DNA of 64,000 nucleotides from Halosimplex halobium (GCF_051414055.1 NZ_JBLKNX010000015.1:101116-165115); one strand, 5' to 3'. Positions 26,201 to 34,451 are shown, counted from the stretch's first letter. Program-made: numbers and translations. The notes: generated from the sequence alone by a model not told the origin.

Positions 26201-26588
26201 CGGTTTCCCCTGCCCCGTCCGTCTCCCCCGCCAGCAGTCGCTCGACGCGCCGGGCCAGCACCGCCGCCTGCCCCTCGCCGGCACGCACGACATCGGCCAC
26301 GCCGGCGTCGAAGGCCGCCGCCGGGTCGAGGCTCCCGTCGTCACCGTCGTCGACCAGCACGACCGGAATCCCGCCCGGACCGCCCGCACACTCCACGAGC
26401 GTCCCCAGGTCGTCGGCCGTCGCCGACCCGACCCAGACGACGCAGTCGGCGCCGCCCGGGTCGACCTCTACGGGGTTCGCCGCCCCCGTCGTTTCGACGG
26501 CCAGCCCGTCGACCGCCGCGAGGTCGTCGGCGACCGCCCGGCCCTCGGCCGGCCCACCGGCTACCAGGACCTCGTCACGCTCAGCCAT
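23253..26588 (-). CDS. large Bat-like sensor-regulator (PAS/GAF and HTH_10)
   Basis: The 1,111-residue protein has no transmembrane helix. In order it shows an N-terminal receiver-like region (about 8-125), a PAS domain (about 165-275, DDDWRITYLNEPAAEALGEP), a GAF domain (about 305-450), a second PAS (about 460-580, FTFVNPAMCRISGYDADELV) and two further GAF-like regions (about 600-930). A C-terminal bacterio-opsin-activator-type HTH_10 carries the helix ISRPTYHQHLRAAQRKVFDE. It is therefore a probable cytoplasmic sensor and DNA-binding regulator. Ligands and targets are unknown. ATG 26588 starts the receiver-like region. Confidence 0.85.
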   Translation of the reverse strand: MAERDEVLVAGGPAEGRAVADDLAAVDGLAVETTGAANPVEVDPGGADCVVWVGSATADDLGTLVECAGGPGGIPVVLVDDGDDGSLDPAAAFDAGVADVVRAGEGQAAVLARRVERLLAGETDGAGETDGASADRAATDGGGERGGIEAATPPAASAERVLERVDAAVLGLDDDWRITYLNEPAAEALGEPADAVRGEVVWEAFPDLEGTVFEREYREALASQEVRTFETRYDPEDSWLAVSVYPAADGLSVYVRDVTDRKRTEAELERNEQALRDLQRLASSRDLSVDEKLERALAVGCDRLDLPLGYLTRIDGDTQTVVASHGDAVEPGTRQPVAESYCRRTVETDGLLALEHAGAEGWDGDPAYERHGMECYLGGKLLVDGDVYGTLCFGAADAREAPFTDAEETFIELLVEWVSYEIERRERERELGRYETIVRSVDDGVYELDEEGRFTFVNPAMCRISGYDADELVGEHVSVVRGDDATAAAVEALLAGEATERTVESAVQRKRGPPVPCEDSLTALTDGDSVRGVVGVVRDVTEQKAHREMLSELVTSSRSLMQARDREEVAEMAAQAVADVLGFELNTVRLFDRETDRLEPVGTTDAVAERGVRTPAYDVDEGGPGRAFVDGEMVVVEDTATLDDGLPHDIVRSALHVPMGVHGTISIGAESADAFSNTDRQAAQLLATSAAAAANRAKREQEVREARERVDTLVDRINGLIENTVEVLVQAGTREELERGVVEQLVATDPYAFAWIGRPDLAAERIEATAWGGDVPELADAVADLSLDRSAARDAADPAALALDDEAIHIVDDLADAPGGSVHAAAREAGLGSMIAVPLTYKDASYGVLCVYASAPDAFADREQVVLDALGRAVANAVNAIESGRILSTDRVVELEFTVRDDDLLFNRLSAGTDATYELTGSVHESDGSLRLYVAASGADADEIESVLAGDDGVAASSVIADHDGEVLFEAVVDDSLVELLADHGAVTRSVVAEDGIVRYTIELPYEAEARELFELVSDRYHGTDLVGYHEHERPVRTRQEFREAVTDRFTDRQETAIRTAYLGGFFEWPRDVDGDDLAESMDISRPTYHQHLRAAQRKVFDELFDPHSGR

Positions 26589-26686
26589 TGGCGCCGTCTT
26601 TCGCTCGGAACGGCTTAAACCCAAGTATCCGGTAACCGACCGGGGTGATTCCGACGGACTGCGTGGCACCGATGAGAACGGAGTTC

Positions 26687-26709
26687 GATGCGCCGTCCGG
26701 GAATTGAAC
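26687..26709. repeat. partial copy of the tRNA-Gly 3' end
   Basis: These 23 bases exactly repeat 26875-26897, which covers the 3' acceptor strand and part of the T arm of tRNA-Gly, in the same orientation, 188 bp apart. A related 12-base T-arm word (gttcaattcccg) also occurs in the opposite orientation at 26796-26807. This arrangement resembles attachment-site scars left at tRNA genes. Confidence 0.7.
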
Positions 26710-26876
26710 TCGATGCCAGACCTCACTTGTGACGGCTCCGCCGTTCACATCGCGGTTCTCACCTCGTTCGAACCGCGACCGATCGGTCTGCCGTAGTTCA
26801 ATTCCCGTGGCCGCGGCCGCGGTTCACGGTGGCGAGCACACGCTACGCGGTGCTCGCCGTATTGGTCACCCGAGGA

Positions 26877-26947
26877 TGCGCCGTCCGGGAATTGAACCCG
26901 GGCTATTAGCTTGGGAAGCTAATGTCCTACCACTGGACCAACGGCGC
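26877..26947 (-). tRNA. tRNA-Gly (TCC)
   Basis: The minus-strand 71-nt cloverleaf has acceptor GCGCCGT (26947-26941) paired with ACGGCGC, an anticodon loop TTCCCAA giving anticodon TCC, T arm with GTTCAAT, and discriminator A at 26877. The anticodon stem TTAGC/GCTAA is perfect. Intronless. Confidence 0.95.
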
Positions 26948-27068
26948 TCCCTTCGGGTGGATGTGGCAGTCCCGATCACTTGAACGTAGCGCTTCGGTCG
27001 AGTGGACGGACGGTCACCGATCGGCGGCGACACGAGGGTATTAGTCGCACTCGTACGAACGGTTCGGT

Positions 27069-27902
27069 ATGGCTACGACCGAGGATCTCGTCCGGGCGAG
27101 CGACCCGCTCGACATGTCGCTCTCGACCGACGAACTCGAAGCGCACCGCGAGCACGTCACCGAGTTCATTCGCGACCAGTACGAGGCCGCGGACGCCGAC
27201 CGCGCGGTGATGGGCCTCTCGGGCGGCATCGACAGCACGCTCACCTCGCACCTGGTCGTCGAGGCGCTGGGCGCCGAGAACGTCCACGCGCTGGTGATGC
27301 CCAGCGAGGTGAATCGGGAGTCGAACATGAGCGACGCCGAGCGGGTGGCGAGCGAACTGCTCGACGTGGAGTACGACGTGGTGGAGATCACGCCCATCGC
27401 CGACGCCTTCCTCGACGCCTACCCCGACGCCGAGGGCGACAGGATGGCGACGGGCAACCTCTACGTGCGTATCCGCGCCGTGCTGAACTACCTCGTGGCA
27501 AACACCGAGGGCGGGCTCGTGGTCGGGACGGGCAACCGGACGGAGGCGCTGGTTGGCTACTTCACGAAGTACGGGGACGGCGCGGTCGACTGCCACCCGA
27601 TCGCGAACCTCTACAAACAGCAGGTGCGCCAGCTGGCCCGCCACGTCGGCGTGCCCGAGGACCTGGCGGCCAAGGAGGCCAGCGCCGGCATGTGGGTCGA
27701 CCAGACCGACGAGGGCGAACTCGGCATGGGCTACGACACGCTCGACTCGATCCTCGCGCTCCACGTCGACGGCCCGCTATCGGTCTCGGCGACCGCCGAC
27801 CACCTCGGCGTCGACGCGGAGACTGTCGAGCGGGTCCGGGGACTGTACGAGCGGAGCAAGCACAAGCGGGCGGCGCCGCCGGGACCCGAGCCGCTGTACT
27901 GA
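27069..27902 (+). CDS. nadE: NAD+ synthase
   Basis: The 277-residue enzyme carries the ATP-PPi loop SGGIDST (residues 51-57), GLVVGTGNRTEALVGYFTKY and DLAAKEASAGMW, all typical of ammonia-dependent NadE. It makes NAD+ from deamido-NAD+ and ATP, the last step of NAD biosynthesis. There is no glutaminase domain, so ammonia is the probable nitrogen donor. The stretch ADHLGVDAETVERVRGLYER near the end is the usual C-terminal helix. A single-gene unit on the plus strand, just beyond tRNA-Gly. Confidence 0.95.
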   Translation: MATTEDLVRASDPLDMSLSTDELEAHREHVTEFIRDQYEAADADRAVMGLSGGIDSTLTSHLVVEALGAENVHALVMPSEVNRESNMSDAERVASELLDVEYDVVEITPIADAFLDAYPDAEGDRMATGNLYVRIRAVLNYLVANTEGGLVVGTGNRTEALVGYFTKYGDGAVDCHPIANLYKQQVRQLARHVGVPEDLAAKEASAGMWVDQTDEGELGMGYDTLDSILALHVDGPLSVSATADHLGVDAETVERVRGLYERSKHKRAAPPGPEPLY

Positions 27903-27927
27903 CGGCGAGAATGGCGGTTTTCGGGCG

Positions 27928-28638
27928 CTATCGCACCGGGTTCTCGGGACCGCGGCCGATGTACTCGGCGACGAACGCGCGGACCGTCTCGTCGTCGTAC
28001 TCGTCCATCGTCATGCGCTTGGTCCAGGCGGTGAGGACGTACGCCGACTCGGGGTCGTCCTCGGGGTGGGGGACGGCGATGAAGCTCTGCCAGTTGCCGG
28101 TCTGGTTGTTCGCCCAGCCGCGCAGGTGCTCCTCGGCCTCGGGGGTCAGCTCGGCCGGGTCGTAGTAGACGACGACCGCGCCGTGTTCCAGCGAGTGGAC
28201 GAGCGACTCCAGGGGCGGCTGCTCGGTGTAGAAGCCGGCGCTCTCCCACGAGCCGCCCCAGTGGGGGCCGCTGGTCGGGGGGACCCGCTCGTAGTCGATG
28301 TCGGTGCCCTGCTCGCGGTGTTCGAGGCCGTTGGACTCCTCGGTCTGGACCCCCGAGATGACCGACTGGTCGCCGCTGTCCGGCAGACCGCTCGCCGCGG
28401 CGGTCCCGCCCGACCCGCCCATGAGGAAGGTGACGTAGACGACCAGCCCGCCGGCGAGCGCGAGCAGGCCGACGAGGATCGCCGGGCCGAGCGGGATCCC
28501 GCCGTCGTCGTCGCCCTCGCGTTCGGCGACGCGCCGCTGGTCGATCGACCCCAGCTCCCCCTCGTGTTCGGCGGCGAGGTGGTCGAGGTACGCGTCCTCG
28601 CCGTCGACGGTCGCCCCGCAGTAGTCGCAGTCCGGCAT
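27928..28638 (-). CDS. DUF3105-like membrane-anchored protein with N-terminal zinc finger
   Basis: The 236-residue protein starts with a C2H2-like motif (C4, C7, H20, H25), followed by a hydrophobic helix (about residues 50-72) and a C-terminal DUF3105-like domain with RVPPTSGPHWGGSWESAGFY and HSLEHGAVVVYYDP. The PPTSGPH and HSLEHG motifs are the hallmarks of that family, whose function is unknown. The single helix would place the DUF3105 part outside and the finger inside. It converges with nadE. Confidence 0.8.
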   Translation of the reverse strand: MPDCDYCGATVDGEDAYLDHLAAEHEGELGSIDQRRVAEREGDDDGGIPLGPAILVGLLALAGGLVVYVTFLMGGSGGTAAASGLPDSGDQSVISGVQTEESNGLEHREQGTDIDYERVPPTSGPHWGGSWESAGFYTEQPPLESLVHSLEHGAVVVYYDPAELTPEAEEHLRGWANNQTGNWQSFIAVPHPEDDPESAYVLTAWTKRMTMDEYDDETVRAFVAEYIGRGPENPVR

Positions 28639-28784
28639 TGGCCTCCTATGAGGGGCCACCGCTTTCGAAGGTTTCGGTTGTGGTGGTGGCGGACACGACC
28701 GTCGCCCGGTCGTCGCCCGGCAGCCGCTCAGAGCCGTCCGGTCACCGGCCGGAACGGCACGGTCGGCGGTCGACCGCGGACCGC

Positions 28785-29465
28785 CTACCGCTCGAAGTCG
28801 GCGTGCAGGTCGGCGAACGCCTCGGCCTCGCGGCGCTCCCGCTCGGCGCGGTCGGCGTCGTCGCGGAGCCGCTCCTTGAGAACGGCGAGCGCCGCGGGGT
28901 CGTTGGCGGCGATCTCGTCGGCGACGGCCCGCGGGTCGTCGACGACGCGGGAGACGAGTCCCGCCCGGAGCGCCTCGTCGGCGTCGAGCACCCGGCCCGA
29001 GAGGGCGATGTCCATCGCCTCGCCGAGGCCGACGACCTCGGGCAGCCGGTGGGTGCCGCCCCAGGCGCCGAACAGGCCGATCGCCGCGCCGGACTCGGCG
29101 AACGTCGCCGCGGGCGTCGCGACACGCACGTCGCAGGCCAGGGCGAGTTCGACGCCGCCGCCGCGGGCCGCGCCGTCGACCCCCGCGACGACGACCGACT
29201 CGCAGCCGGCGACGGTCGCCGCGACCCGCTGTCCCCGGCGTGCGAACCGCTCGGCGGCCTCGCGGTCGGGCAGGTCGGCGACCGCGTCGAGGTCCGCGCC
29301 GGCGCAGAACGCCGACCCGGCGCCGCGGAGGAGGACGACCGGCGTGTCGGCGTCCTCCACGGCGGATTCGAGGTCGTCGAGGGCCGCGGGGGTGAGGGCG
29401 TTGCGGCGGTCGGGGCGGGCCAGCGTGACGACGCACACCGCGCCGTCGTCGTCGGTCTCGATCAC
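28785..29465 (-). CDS. enoyl-CoA hydratase/isomerase family protein
   Basis: The 226-residue protein has the crotonase oxyanion-hole motif FCAGADLDAVADL and the active-site ARGGGVELALACDVRVA, with the first catalytic Glu present. At the second catalytic position the usual PE is SG (FAESGAAIGLFGAWGG), so one of the two acids of a true hydratase is absent. It probably acts on an acyl-CoA, but exact chemistry is open. GTG 29465 is the start, because the first beta strand follows directly. Confidence 0.8.
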   Translation of the reverse strand: MIETDDDGAVCVVTLARPDRRNALTPAALDDLESAVEDADTPVVLLRGAGSAFCAGADLDAVADLPDREAAERFARRGQRVAATVAGCESVVVAGVDGAARGGGVELALACDVRVATPAATFAESGAAIGLFGAWGGTHRLPEVVGLGEAMDIALSGRVLDADEALRAGLVSRVVDDPRAVADEIAANDPAALAVLKERLRDDADRAERERREAEAFADLHADFER

Positions 29466-29607
29466 GGCGGACCCTCCGGCGGGGTCGGCCGGGTGGGCGT
29501 TCGCTCGGGGCCGAACGGGGGCTCGCCCGGGGTGTACGGGGCCATACCGGACCGTTGGGTGAGTCGTTTCCAAAGGTCTTTGCCCCTCCCACCGCTAGCC
29601 GACGCCA

Positions 29608-30435
29608 ATGGAGGAAGCCGCGGCGGTCCGCGGGGCCGCGCTGGAGGCGGTGGGCGACGTCGAACCCGACCGCCTCCGCGAACGGATCCGCGAACGCCTC
29701 GAAGACGGGTCGATGGCACCCGGCGTACTGACGGTGTTGAGCGCTCGCGCAGTCACCGCGGGCGGGTCGGCGGACACGGGGTCGGTCGACGCCGACGCCG
29801 TCGCCGACCGCGGGGCCGGCGTCCAGCTCATCTACGAGGGGCTGCGACTCACCCGCTCGCTCTCCCGTGACCCGCCGTGGGAGCGCGACGGTGCCCTCGC
29901 CGGCGAGGACGAACGGACGGACGGCGGCGCGCCCGGCGGGAGCGCGGCGGACGGCGACCAGCGGACCGACGGCGTCGCGGCGCGCGAGGCCGGCGGCGGG
30001 TCGTCGGGAGGCGACCAGCGGGAGCGGACCGACGGCGGGGACGTGGCCGTCACCGACGGCGTGCCCGCCGGCCCGACCGCGACGGCGGACGCCGACGCCG
30101 CCGACATGGACATCCTCGTCGCCGACGTGATGGTCGCCCGCGGGTTCTACCTGCTGGCCCGCACGGAGGCCGCCGGGGAGGCCGTCGCTGTCGTCCGCTC
30201 GTTCGGCGGCGACCAGACCCGCCGGCGGACCACCGGCGACGACCGCCTCGACGCCAACCTGGAGGCCGACGTGTTCGAACTCGCCGCCGTCGCCGGTACG
30301 ACCGCCGCCGGCGGGTCCATCACTGACGACCTCCGGCGCCACGTCGGGGCGCTCGGCCGCACCGAGGGCCGGCTCCCGGTCGCCGACTCGCTGTTCTCCG
30401 ACGGGACGCCCGCCGCGCTGGCCGATCGGATCTGA
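29608..30435 (+). CDS. haloarchaeal protein of unknown function with disordered middle
   Basis: A 275-residue acidic protein made of two helical parts (about 1-90 and 155-275) joined by a Gly/Asp/Ala-rich low-complexity linker. Segments such as DAVADRGAGVQLIYEGLRLT and MDILVADVMVARGFYLLART resemble all-helical prenyltransferase-like folds, but no DDxxD motif is present. I would not assign a function. It is the last protein-coding gene before tRNA-Thr. Confidence 0.6.
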   Translation: MEEAAAVRGAALEAVGDVEPDRLRERIRERLEDGSMAPGVLTVLSARAVTAGGSADTGSVDADAVADRGAGVQLIYEGLRLTRSLSRDPPWERDGALAGEDERTDGGAPGGSAADGDQRTDGVAAREAGGGSSGGDQRERTDGGDVAVTDGVPAGPTATADADAADMDILVADVMVARGFYLLARTEAAGEAVAVVRSFGGDQTRRRTTGDDRLDANLEADVFELAAVAGTTAAGGSITDDLRRHVGALGRTEGRLPVADSLFSDGTPAALADRI

Positions 30436-30532
30436 TCGGTCGCCGCGCCGTCCCCGACTCGCCGTGTGGCTCGCACGCACGGCGGGGGTGAATCGAAACG
30501 CCTAAAGACGAATCGCGGCAACTCGGAAACGC

Positions 30533-30604
30533 GCCTGGGTAGCTTAGAGGTAAAGCGCGTCCTTGGTAAGGACGAGAGCCCGGGTTCAAATCCCGGCCTA
30601 GGCT
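30533..30604 (+). tRNA. tRNA-Thr (GGT)
   Basis: A plus-strand 72-nt cloverleaf. Acceptor GCCTGGG (30533-30539) pairs with CCTAGGC (30597-30603, one G-T pair). The anticodon loop TTGGTAA gives anticodon GGT. The T arm has GTTCAAA, and discriminator T at 30604. No intron. Confidence 0.95.
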
Positions 30605-30656
30605 TACCGCGTTCCGATTCTCCGGAACATCCCGGCGCCGAGCCACGGCGCTCCCG

Positions 30657-31547
30657 TCACTGCTCGTCGAACGCACCGTCACGGAGGACCATCAGGCCCT
30701 CCGGCAGTTGTCCGAGCGTCGGCGCCGCGTCGGCGTGGGGGTCGAAGGCCGTGTAGGCGAACGCCTGCCAGAGCGCCCGCTCGGGGTAGGGCCGCTCCGA
30801 CAGGTCGACGCCGACCGCCGTCGCCAGCGCAGCGTCGTCGAGTTCGCCCGCGGCGGTCGGCACCGGAAGCGGGTTCGACAGGTCGTCGAGGTCGAGCCCG
30901 AACGACGGGAACACCCGCGAGTCGGTCCCCGGTTCGGGGTGGTAGAGTTCGCGCCGACCGGGGTAGCGGACGACCAGTTCCGGCGCGACAGTCGTCTCTC
31001 CGTCGTCACCGGCCGGTTCGACTCGCTGTTCGGCGAGCCCGAACCGGCGGCGCTCGCCGGCCGGCACCTCGCGGACCTCCCCGGCGACGGTCAGTTCGAC
31101 CACCGACTCGGCGACCGCGTCGACGCGGAGCTCCGGGGGGTCGTACGAGCGGACGCGGGCGGTCGTCGCGTCGCCACCGACGGCCCCGTCGACGACGACC
31201 ATCGTCGCGTCGCCGTCGGGCGAGACCAGCGGCGGGACCCCCGCGGGGAGCGAGTCGAACGCCGCGAGGCTGTGGGTAGTCGCGCAGGCGACCGCCCAGT
31301 CGTCGAGGGGCCCCGACGCCGACAGCGCTGGCCGCCAGTAGAAGACCCGTGACCGGCCGTCGAGTTCGTAGGGCACCGCATCCGGGAAGAACCGGTTGGC
31401 CCGCCCCGTCGGCTTCAGGTCCGGGTGTTCGAGTTTCAGTTCGAGGTGGGGGACCCGGCGGACGACCGGCGACGGGACCCCGTCCAGCGAGACGCGCCGC
31501 CACTCGACGGTCGCTCGGTCGCCCTCGGCGGGGGTCGCCTCGTCCAT
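30657..31547 (-). CDS. unrecognised conserved-looking soluble protein
   Basis: A 296-residue acidic protein with no signal peptide, membrane segment or recognisable catalytic motif. It is rich in short beta strands (RVPHLELKLEHPD, SRVFYWRPALSASG). Codon use is like its neighbours, so it looks native. Function is not known. It is divergent from the CopD-like gene. Confidence 0.5.
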   Translation of the reverse strand: MDEATPAEGDRATVEWRRVSLDGVPSPVVRRVPHLELKLEHPDLKPTGRANRFFPDAVPYELDGRSRVFYWRPALSASGPLDDWAVACATTHSLAAFDSLPAGVPPLVSPDGDATMVVVDGAVGGDATTARVRSYDPPELRVDAVAESVVELTVAGEVREVPAGERRRFGLAEQRVEPAGDDGETTVAPELVVRYPGRRELYHPEPGTDSRVFPSFGLDLDDLSNPLPVPTAAGELDDAALATAVGVDLSERPYPERALWQAFAYTAFDPHADAAPTLGQLPEGLMVLRDGAFDEQ

Positions 31548-31668
31548 CGAACGGTCGTAGACGCTCGCCGCGGGAAGGGCTCCCTCCGGAGATGTTCGGG
31601 CCGAATATGTCCGCCCACACCGTTACTTTTGGTCGGCCTAATACTCCGACGAGGGGAACCCGCTCGCC

Positions 31669-32658
31669 ATGTCATCCGACACCCGGACGGCCGCCGAGGA
31701 GTCCGACCCGCTGTTCGACAGGTACACGCTGCCGAAGGTGGCGCTGTCGGTCGTTCTGGTGGCGTCGCTGGTCGGCACGTGGGTCACCGCGCGCCTCGGC
31801 GGCGCCGGCGTCGTGGTCGCCGCGGTCAAGTGGGCCTACTTCGTCGCCGCCGGCGTACTCACGGGCGGGTTCGTCTGGAAACACCTGTTCGTCCGCCCGG
31901 CGGATCTGGGCGAGGGCGCCGGGGAGTACTGCGTGGCGATGTACGACCGCTTCGACCGCATCGCCGCCGGCGCCGTCGCCGCCCTCGCAGTCGCCGGCGC
32001 TGTCGTCGTCCGGTCGTACCTGGCGGCGTTCGGCGCTACGCCGGCGGTCGCCGGGTTCGCCGCGCTGCTGACGGCCTGGCTGGCGCTCGCCGCCGCGACG
32101 ACCGCCCGCAGCGGCCCCGTCGACGAGCGGTTCCGGAGTCCGCTCGGGCTGGCGACGCTGGGGCTGGGGCTGGCCGTCGTCGCGGCAACGGCCGTCGCCG
32201 AGGTGGCGCTGCGCGGGTTCGAGCCGGTCGCCGCGGGCGTCCGGGTGTTGCACCTCCTGGCCTTCGCCGTCTGGATCGGCGGGGCGGTCTGGAACATCTT
32301 CGTCGCCGTCCCGACCGGGAAGCGCCGGTCGACGGTCCCCGTCGTCCGCGCCGCCGGCGAGCAGCTGGAGCGGTTCCGCTGGGCGGTCCGGTTTATCATC
32401 CCGACGCTGCTTCTGAGCGGCCTCTACCAGGCCGTCGACGGCCTCGGGACGGCTCTGGGCACCTACCTCGGGAGCGCCGTCGGCCTCGCCGTCCTCGCGA
32501 AGGTCGGGACCATCGGCCTGCTCGTCGTCATCTTCAAACTCTGTCCGATGTGGCGGGCCTGCTCGCCCATCGAGGGCGTCTGCGAGCTCGACGACCTCGG
32601 CGGGGGCGGCGGTGGCGAGTCCGCGGCGGACGGCTCAGAGGTGACCGGCAGTGACTGA
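31669..32658 (+). CDS. CopD-like multi-span membrane protein
   Basis: The 329-residue protein has about eight hydrophobic helices and a glycine-rich acidic C-terminus. Helices with HLLAFAVWIGGAVWNIF and FRWAVRFIIPTLLLSGLYQA resemble CopD-type membrane proteins, which are linked to copper uptake or haem/quinone redox. The His-containing helix may bind a ligand. It is followed by a TusA-like gene whose GTG start (32651) overlaps its 3' end. Confidence 0.65.
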   Translation: MSSDTRTAAEESDPLFDRYTLPKVALSVVLVASLVGTWVTARLGGAGVVVAAVKWAYFVAAGVLTGGFVWKHLFVRPADLGEGAGEYCVAMYDRFDRIAAGAVAALAVAGAVVVRSYLAAFGATPAVAGFAALLTAWLALAAATTARSGPVDERFRSPLGLATLGLGLAVVAATAVAEVALRGFEPVAAGVRVLHLLAFAVWIGGAVWNIFVAVPTGKRRSTVPVVRAAGEQLERFRWAVRFIIPTLLLSGLYQAVDGLGTALGTYLGSAVGLAVLAKVGTIGLLVVIFKLCPMWRACSPIEGVCELDDLGGGGGGESAADGSEVTGSD

Positions 32659-32932
32659 CTCGACCCCCGAGAGCGCGCCCGACGTGGAGCCGGACATGAC
32701 CGTCGACAACCGCGGCCGGGGCTGCGCCAGCGGGATCGCGGAGGTCCAGCGGGCGCTGGAGGATCTGGACGACGGCGACATACTGGTCGTCAGGAGCACC
32801 GACGGCCGCGCGACCGAGGAGTACCCGCAACTGGCCGAACAGACCTCCCACGAACTGCTCGCCATCGAGCGCGAGCGCGGCCGGCTGCTCCGCAGGGAGT
32901 ACACGACCTACCTGCGGGTCCGCAGCGAGTGA
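32651..32932 (+). CDS. TusA-like sulfur-carrier-fold protein with altered Cys motif
   Basis: The 93-residue protein aligns by eye with TusA/SirA-type sulfurtransferases: TVDNRGRGCASGIAEVQRAL corresponds to the usual active-site segment, with the Cys present but the CPxP prolines replaced (CASG). The remainder, DLDDGDILVVRSTDG, is typical of that fold. The GTG start overlaps the end of the CopD-like gene, so they are probably co-translated. Cytoplasmic. Confidence 0.65.
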   Translation: MTDSTPESAPDVEPDMTVDNRGRGCASGIAEVQRALEDLDDGDILVVRSTDGRATEEYPQLAEQTSHELLAIERERGRLLRREYTTYLRVRSE

Positions 32933-33019
32933 CCACGGGGCGACTGGAGACCGCCGAGCCGGCAGACGCGAAGCTATTCGGGACAGGTCTTTCGCGCCGC
33001 GGCGCGGTAGCCGGTAGCG

Positions 33020-33400
33020 ATGACCGACGACTACGACGACCTGCCGCTGGTCTACTCGTGTTCGGGCTGTTCGAGCGCCGCACAGATGGCCAACGACCTC
33101 GCCGTCCGGCTGGACCGCGAGAGGGCCGCCGAGATGTCCTGTATCGCCGGCGTCGGCGGCGACGTGGGACCGCTCGTGGCGACCGCCACGTCGGGTCGGC
33201 CGACGCTCGTGATCGACGGCTGTCCGCTGGAGTGCGCCCGCGAGAGCCTCGAACGGCACGACGTGACCCCCGACAGCCACGTCAACCTCGCCGAGCGCGG
33301 CGTCGCCAAGGAGTACCACACCGACTACGACGACGAGCGGGCGGACGAGCTGTTCGCGGAACTCGTCGACGAGGTGGCGACGCTGGACGCGACCGCCTGA
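33020..33400 (+). CDS. DGC-domain putative zinc-binding protein
   Basis: A 126-residue protein with the cysteine pattern of DGC-domain proteins: YSCSGCSSAAQMAND at the N-terminus, SCIAGVGG in the middle and VIDGCPLECARESLE, in which the DGC motif is explicit. These proteins probably bind zinc; function is unknown. It follows the TusA-like gene by 87 bases on the same strand and is part of the small redox/sulfur cluster. Confidence 0.85.
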   Translation: MTDDYDDLPLVYSCSGCSSAAQMANDLAVRLDRERAAEMSCIAGVGGDVGPLVATATSGRPTLVIDGCPLECARESLERHDVTPDSHVNLAERGVAKEYHTDYDDERADELFAELVDEVATLDATA

Positions 33401-33426
33401 CGGGTCGAAGACGGGAGAGAACGGCG

Positions 33427-33660
33427 TTACTTCTTCGGGAGCGTCGCGATGAACTCGTTCGGGCCGACGCGGTCGACCGTGTAGCCCTCGGCGTCGAAGT
33501 CCTCGATCTCGGCGGCCATCTGGTGGTACAGCGGCGTCGGTTCGTGGTCGTTGACCAGCGTCAGCGCCTCGCCGCTCTCGATGTCAGCGAACGCGTCGAA
33601 GATCGTCGGGTGTCGCTGCGGCGGCGGGATCTCGCGGAGGTCCAGTTGCTGTCCTGCCAT
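33427..33660 (-). CDS. DUF2249-like small protein
   Basis: The 77-residue protein has LDLREIPPPQRHPTIFDAFA followed by TLVNDHEPTPLYHQM, the signature of DUF2249, whose fold resembles TusA and which often accompanies nitric-oxide, denitrification or redox genes. Its own partner here is not obvious. It converges with the DGC gene. Confidence 0.85.
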   Translation of the reverse strand: MAGQQLDLREIPPPQRHPTIFDAFADIESGEALTLVNDHEPTPLYHQMAAEIEDFDAEGYTVDRVGPNEFIATLPKK

Positions 33661-33730
33661 TCCGTCCGGGCGGACGCGCCCGTCCCGCGAGTCGGTTTCC
33701 GGGAAGATATTCGCCCGGCGGGCGCCGCGG

Positions 33731-33907
33731 CTACGCGGAGTGGTCCGCCGTGACCGCCCAGACGGTGCTCTGGATCGACTTCCCGAGGAAGTAGCCGACG
33801 AGCGCCCACAGGACGGCCCGTTCCGGTCCCCGGAGGGCTACGCCGACGGCTCCACACGACGCCCCGAGGAGCAGTCCCGGACGCGCCAGCGACGACAGCG
33901 AGGGCAC
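33731..33907 (-). CDS. small membrane protein candidate
   Basis: A GTG at 33907 opens a 58-residue frame ending at a TAG at 33731. It reads ARPGLLLGASCGAVGVAL and AVLWALVGYFLGKSIQSTVW, with two hydrophobic segments, a glycine-rich turn and good haloarchaeal codon use. It lies 70 bases upstream of the DUF2249-like gene on the same strand. The reading is plausible but not secure. Confidence 0.45.
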   Translation of the reverse strand: MPSLSSLARPGLLLGASCGAVGVALRGPERAVLWALVGYFLGKSIQSTVWAVTADHSA

Positions 33908-34000
33908 GGCAGGTCCTCGGACGGGCCGCGACGAGAGTCTTCGCCCGAACCGGTTCGGTCGAAACCGGCGGGAGGTGGTGGCCGACGGCGAGGGCGGCTG

Positions 34001-34387
34001 TCACCCGAAGTCAGTCCGGCAGGTCACGGACCACTTGCAGTCGGAGGTCTCGCGGAGTCGCTCGTAGAAGCGGCGCAGCCCCTCGGAGTCGGTCTCGGGG
34101 AGGACGTGCAGGCGGACGGCGCCGTCGCGGACCGTCACGCGGAACACGTCGGTCGTCCCCTCGTCGCGGACGAGGTACAGCGGCATGGGTAGCTCCATGA
34201 AGTCCCCCGAGCGGTAGGCGTCGGCCTCGAGGACCGCCGCGACGAGGTCGTCGAGGTCGCCGTCCGGGCGGTCGGACTCCGGTGTGAGGACGAAGACGGT
34301 CTCGCCCTCGTACTCGACGCCGCCGCCGCGGGGGTAGGTCCGTTCGGGTCGCCCCGGGATGGCGAACGAGGGGTCGCGCGCCGGCAT
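34001..34387 (-). CDS. haloarchaeal hypothetical protein
   Basis: A 128-residue acidic alpha/beta protein (PARDPSFAIPGRPERTYPRG, then ALVRDEGTTDVFRVTV-like strands). No motif is recognised. The final ETSDCKWSVTCRTDFG has two cysteines. It is the gene just downstream of the fibrillarin gene and could be co-transcribed. Function is unknown. Confidence 0.55.
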   Translation of the reverse strand: MPARDPSFAIPGRPERTYPRGGGVEYEGETVFVLTPESDRPDGDLDDLVAAVLEADAYRSGDFMELPMPLYLVRDEGTTDVFRVTVRDGAVRLHVLPETDSEGLRRFYERLRETSDCKWSVTCRTDFG

Positions 34388-34451
34388 GTGGTCGCCTCGC
34401 CCGGTGATACGGCGGCATGCCTTTTAAGCTCTCGCGCGGGGGCGGTCGCGC

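Noticed and set aside
23817..26618. 933-residue plus-strand frame opposite the Bat-like sensor
   Set aside because: The minus-strand frame has PAS, GAF and HTH signatures; the plus frame has none.
27928..28638. DUF3105-like protein as a membrane-bound metalloenzyme
   Set aside because: The zinc-finger motif and PPTSGPH region do not provide an enzymatic signature.
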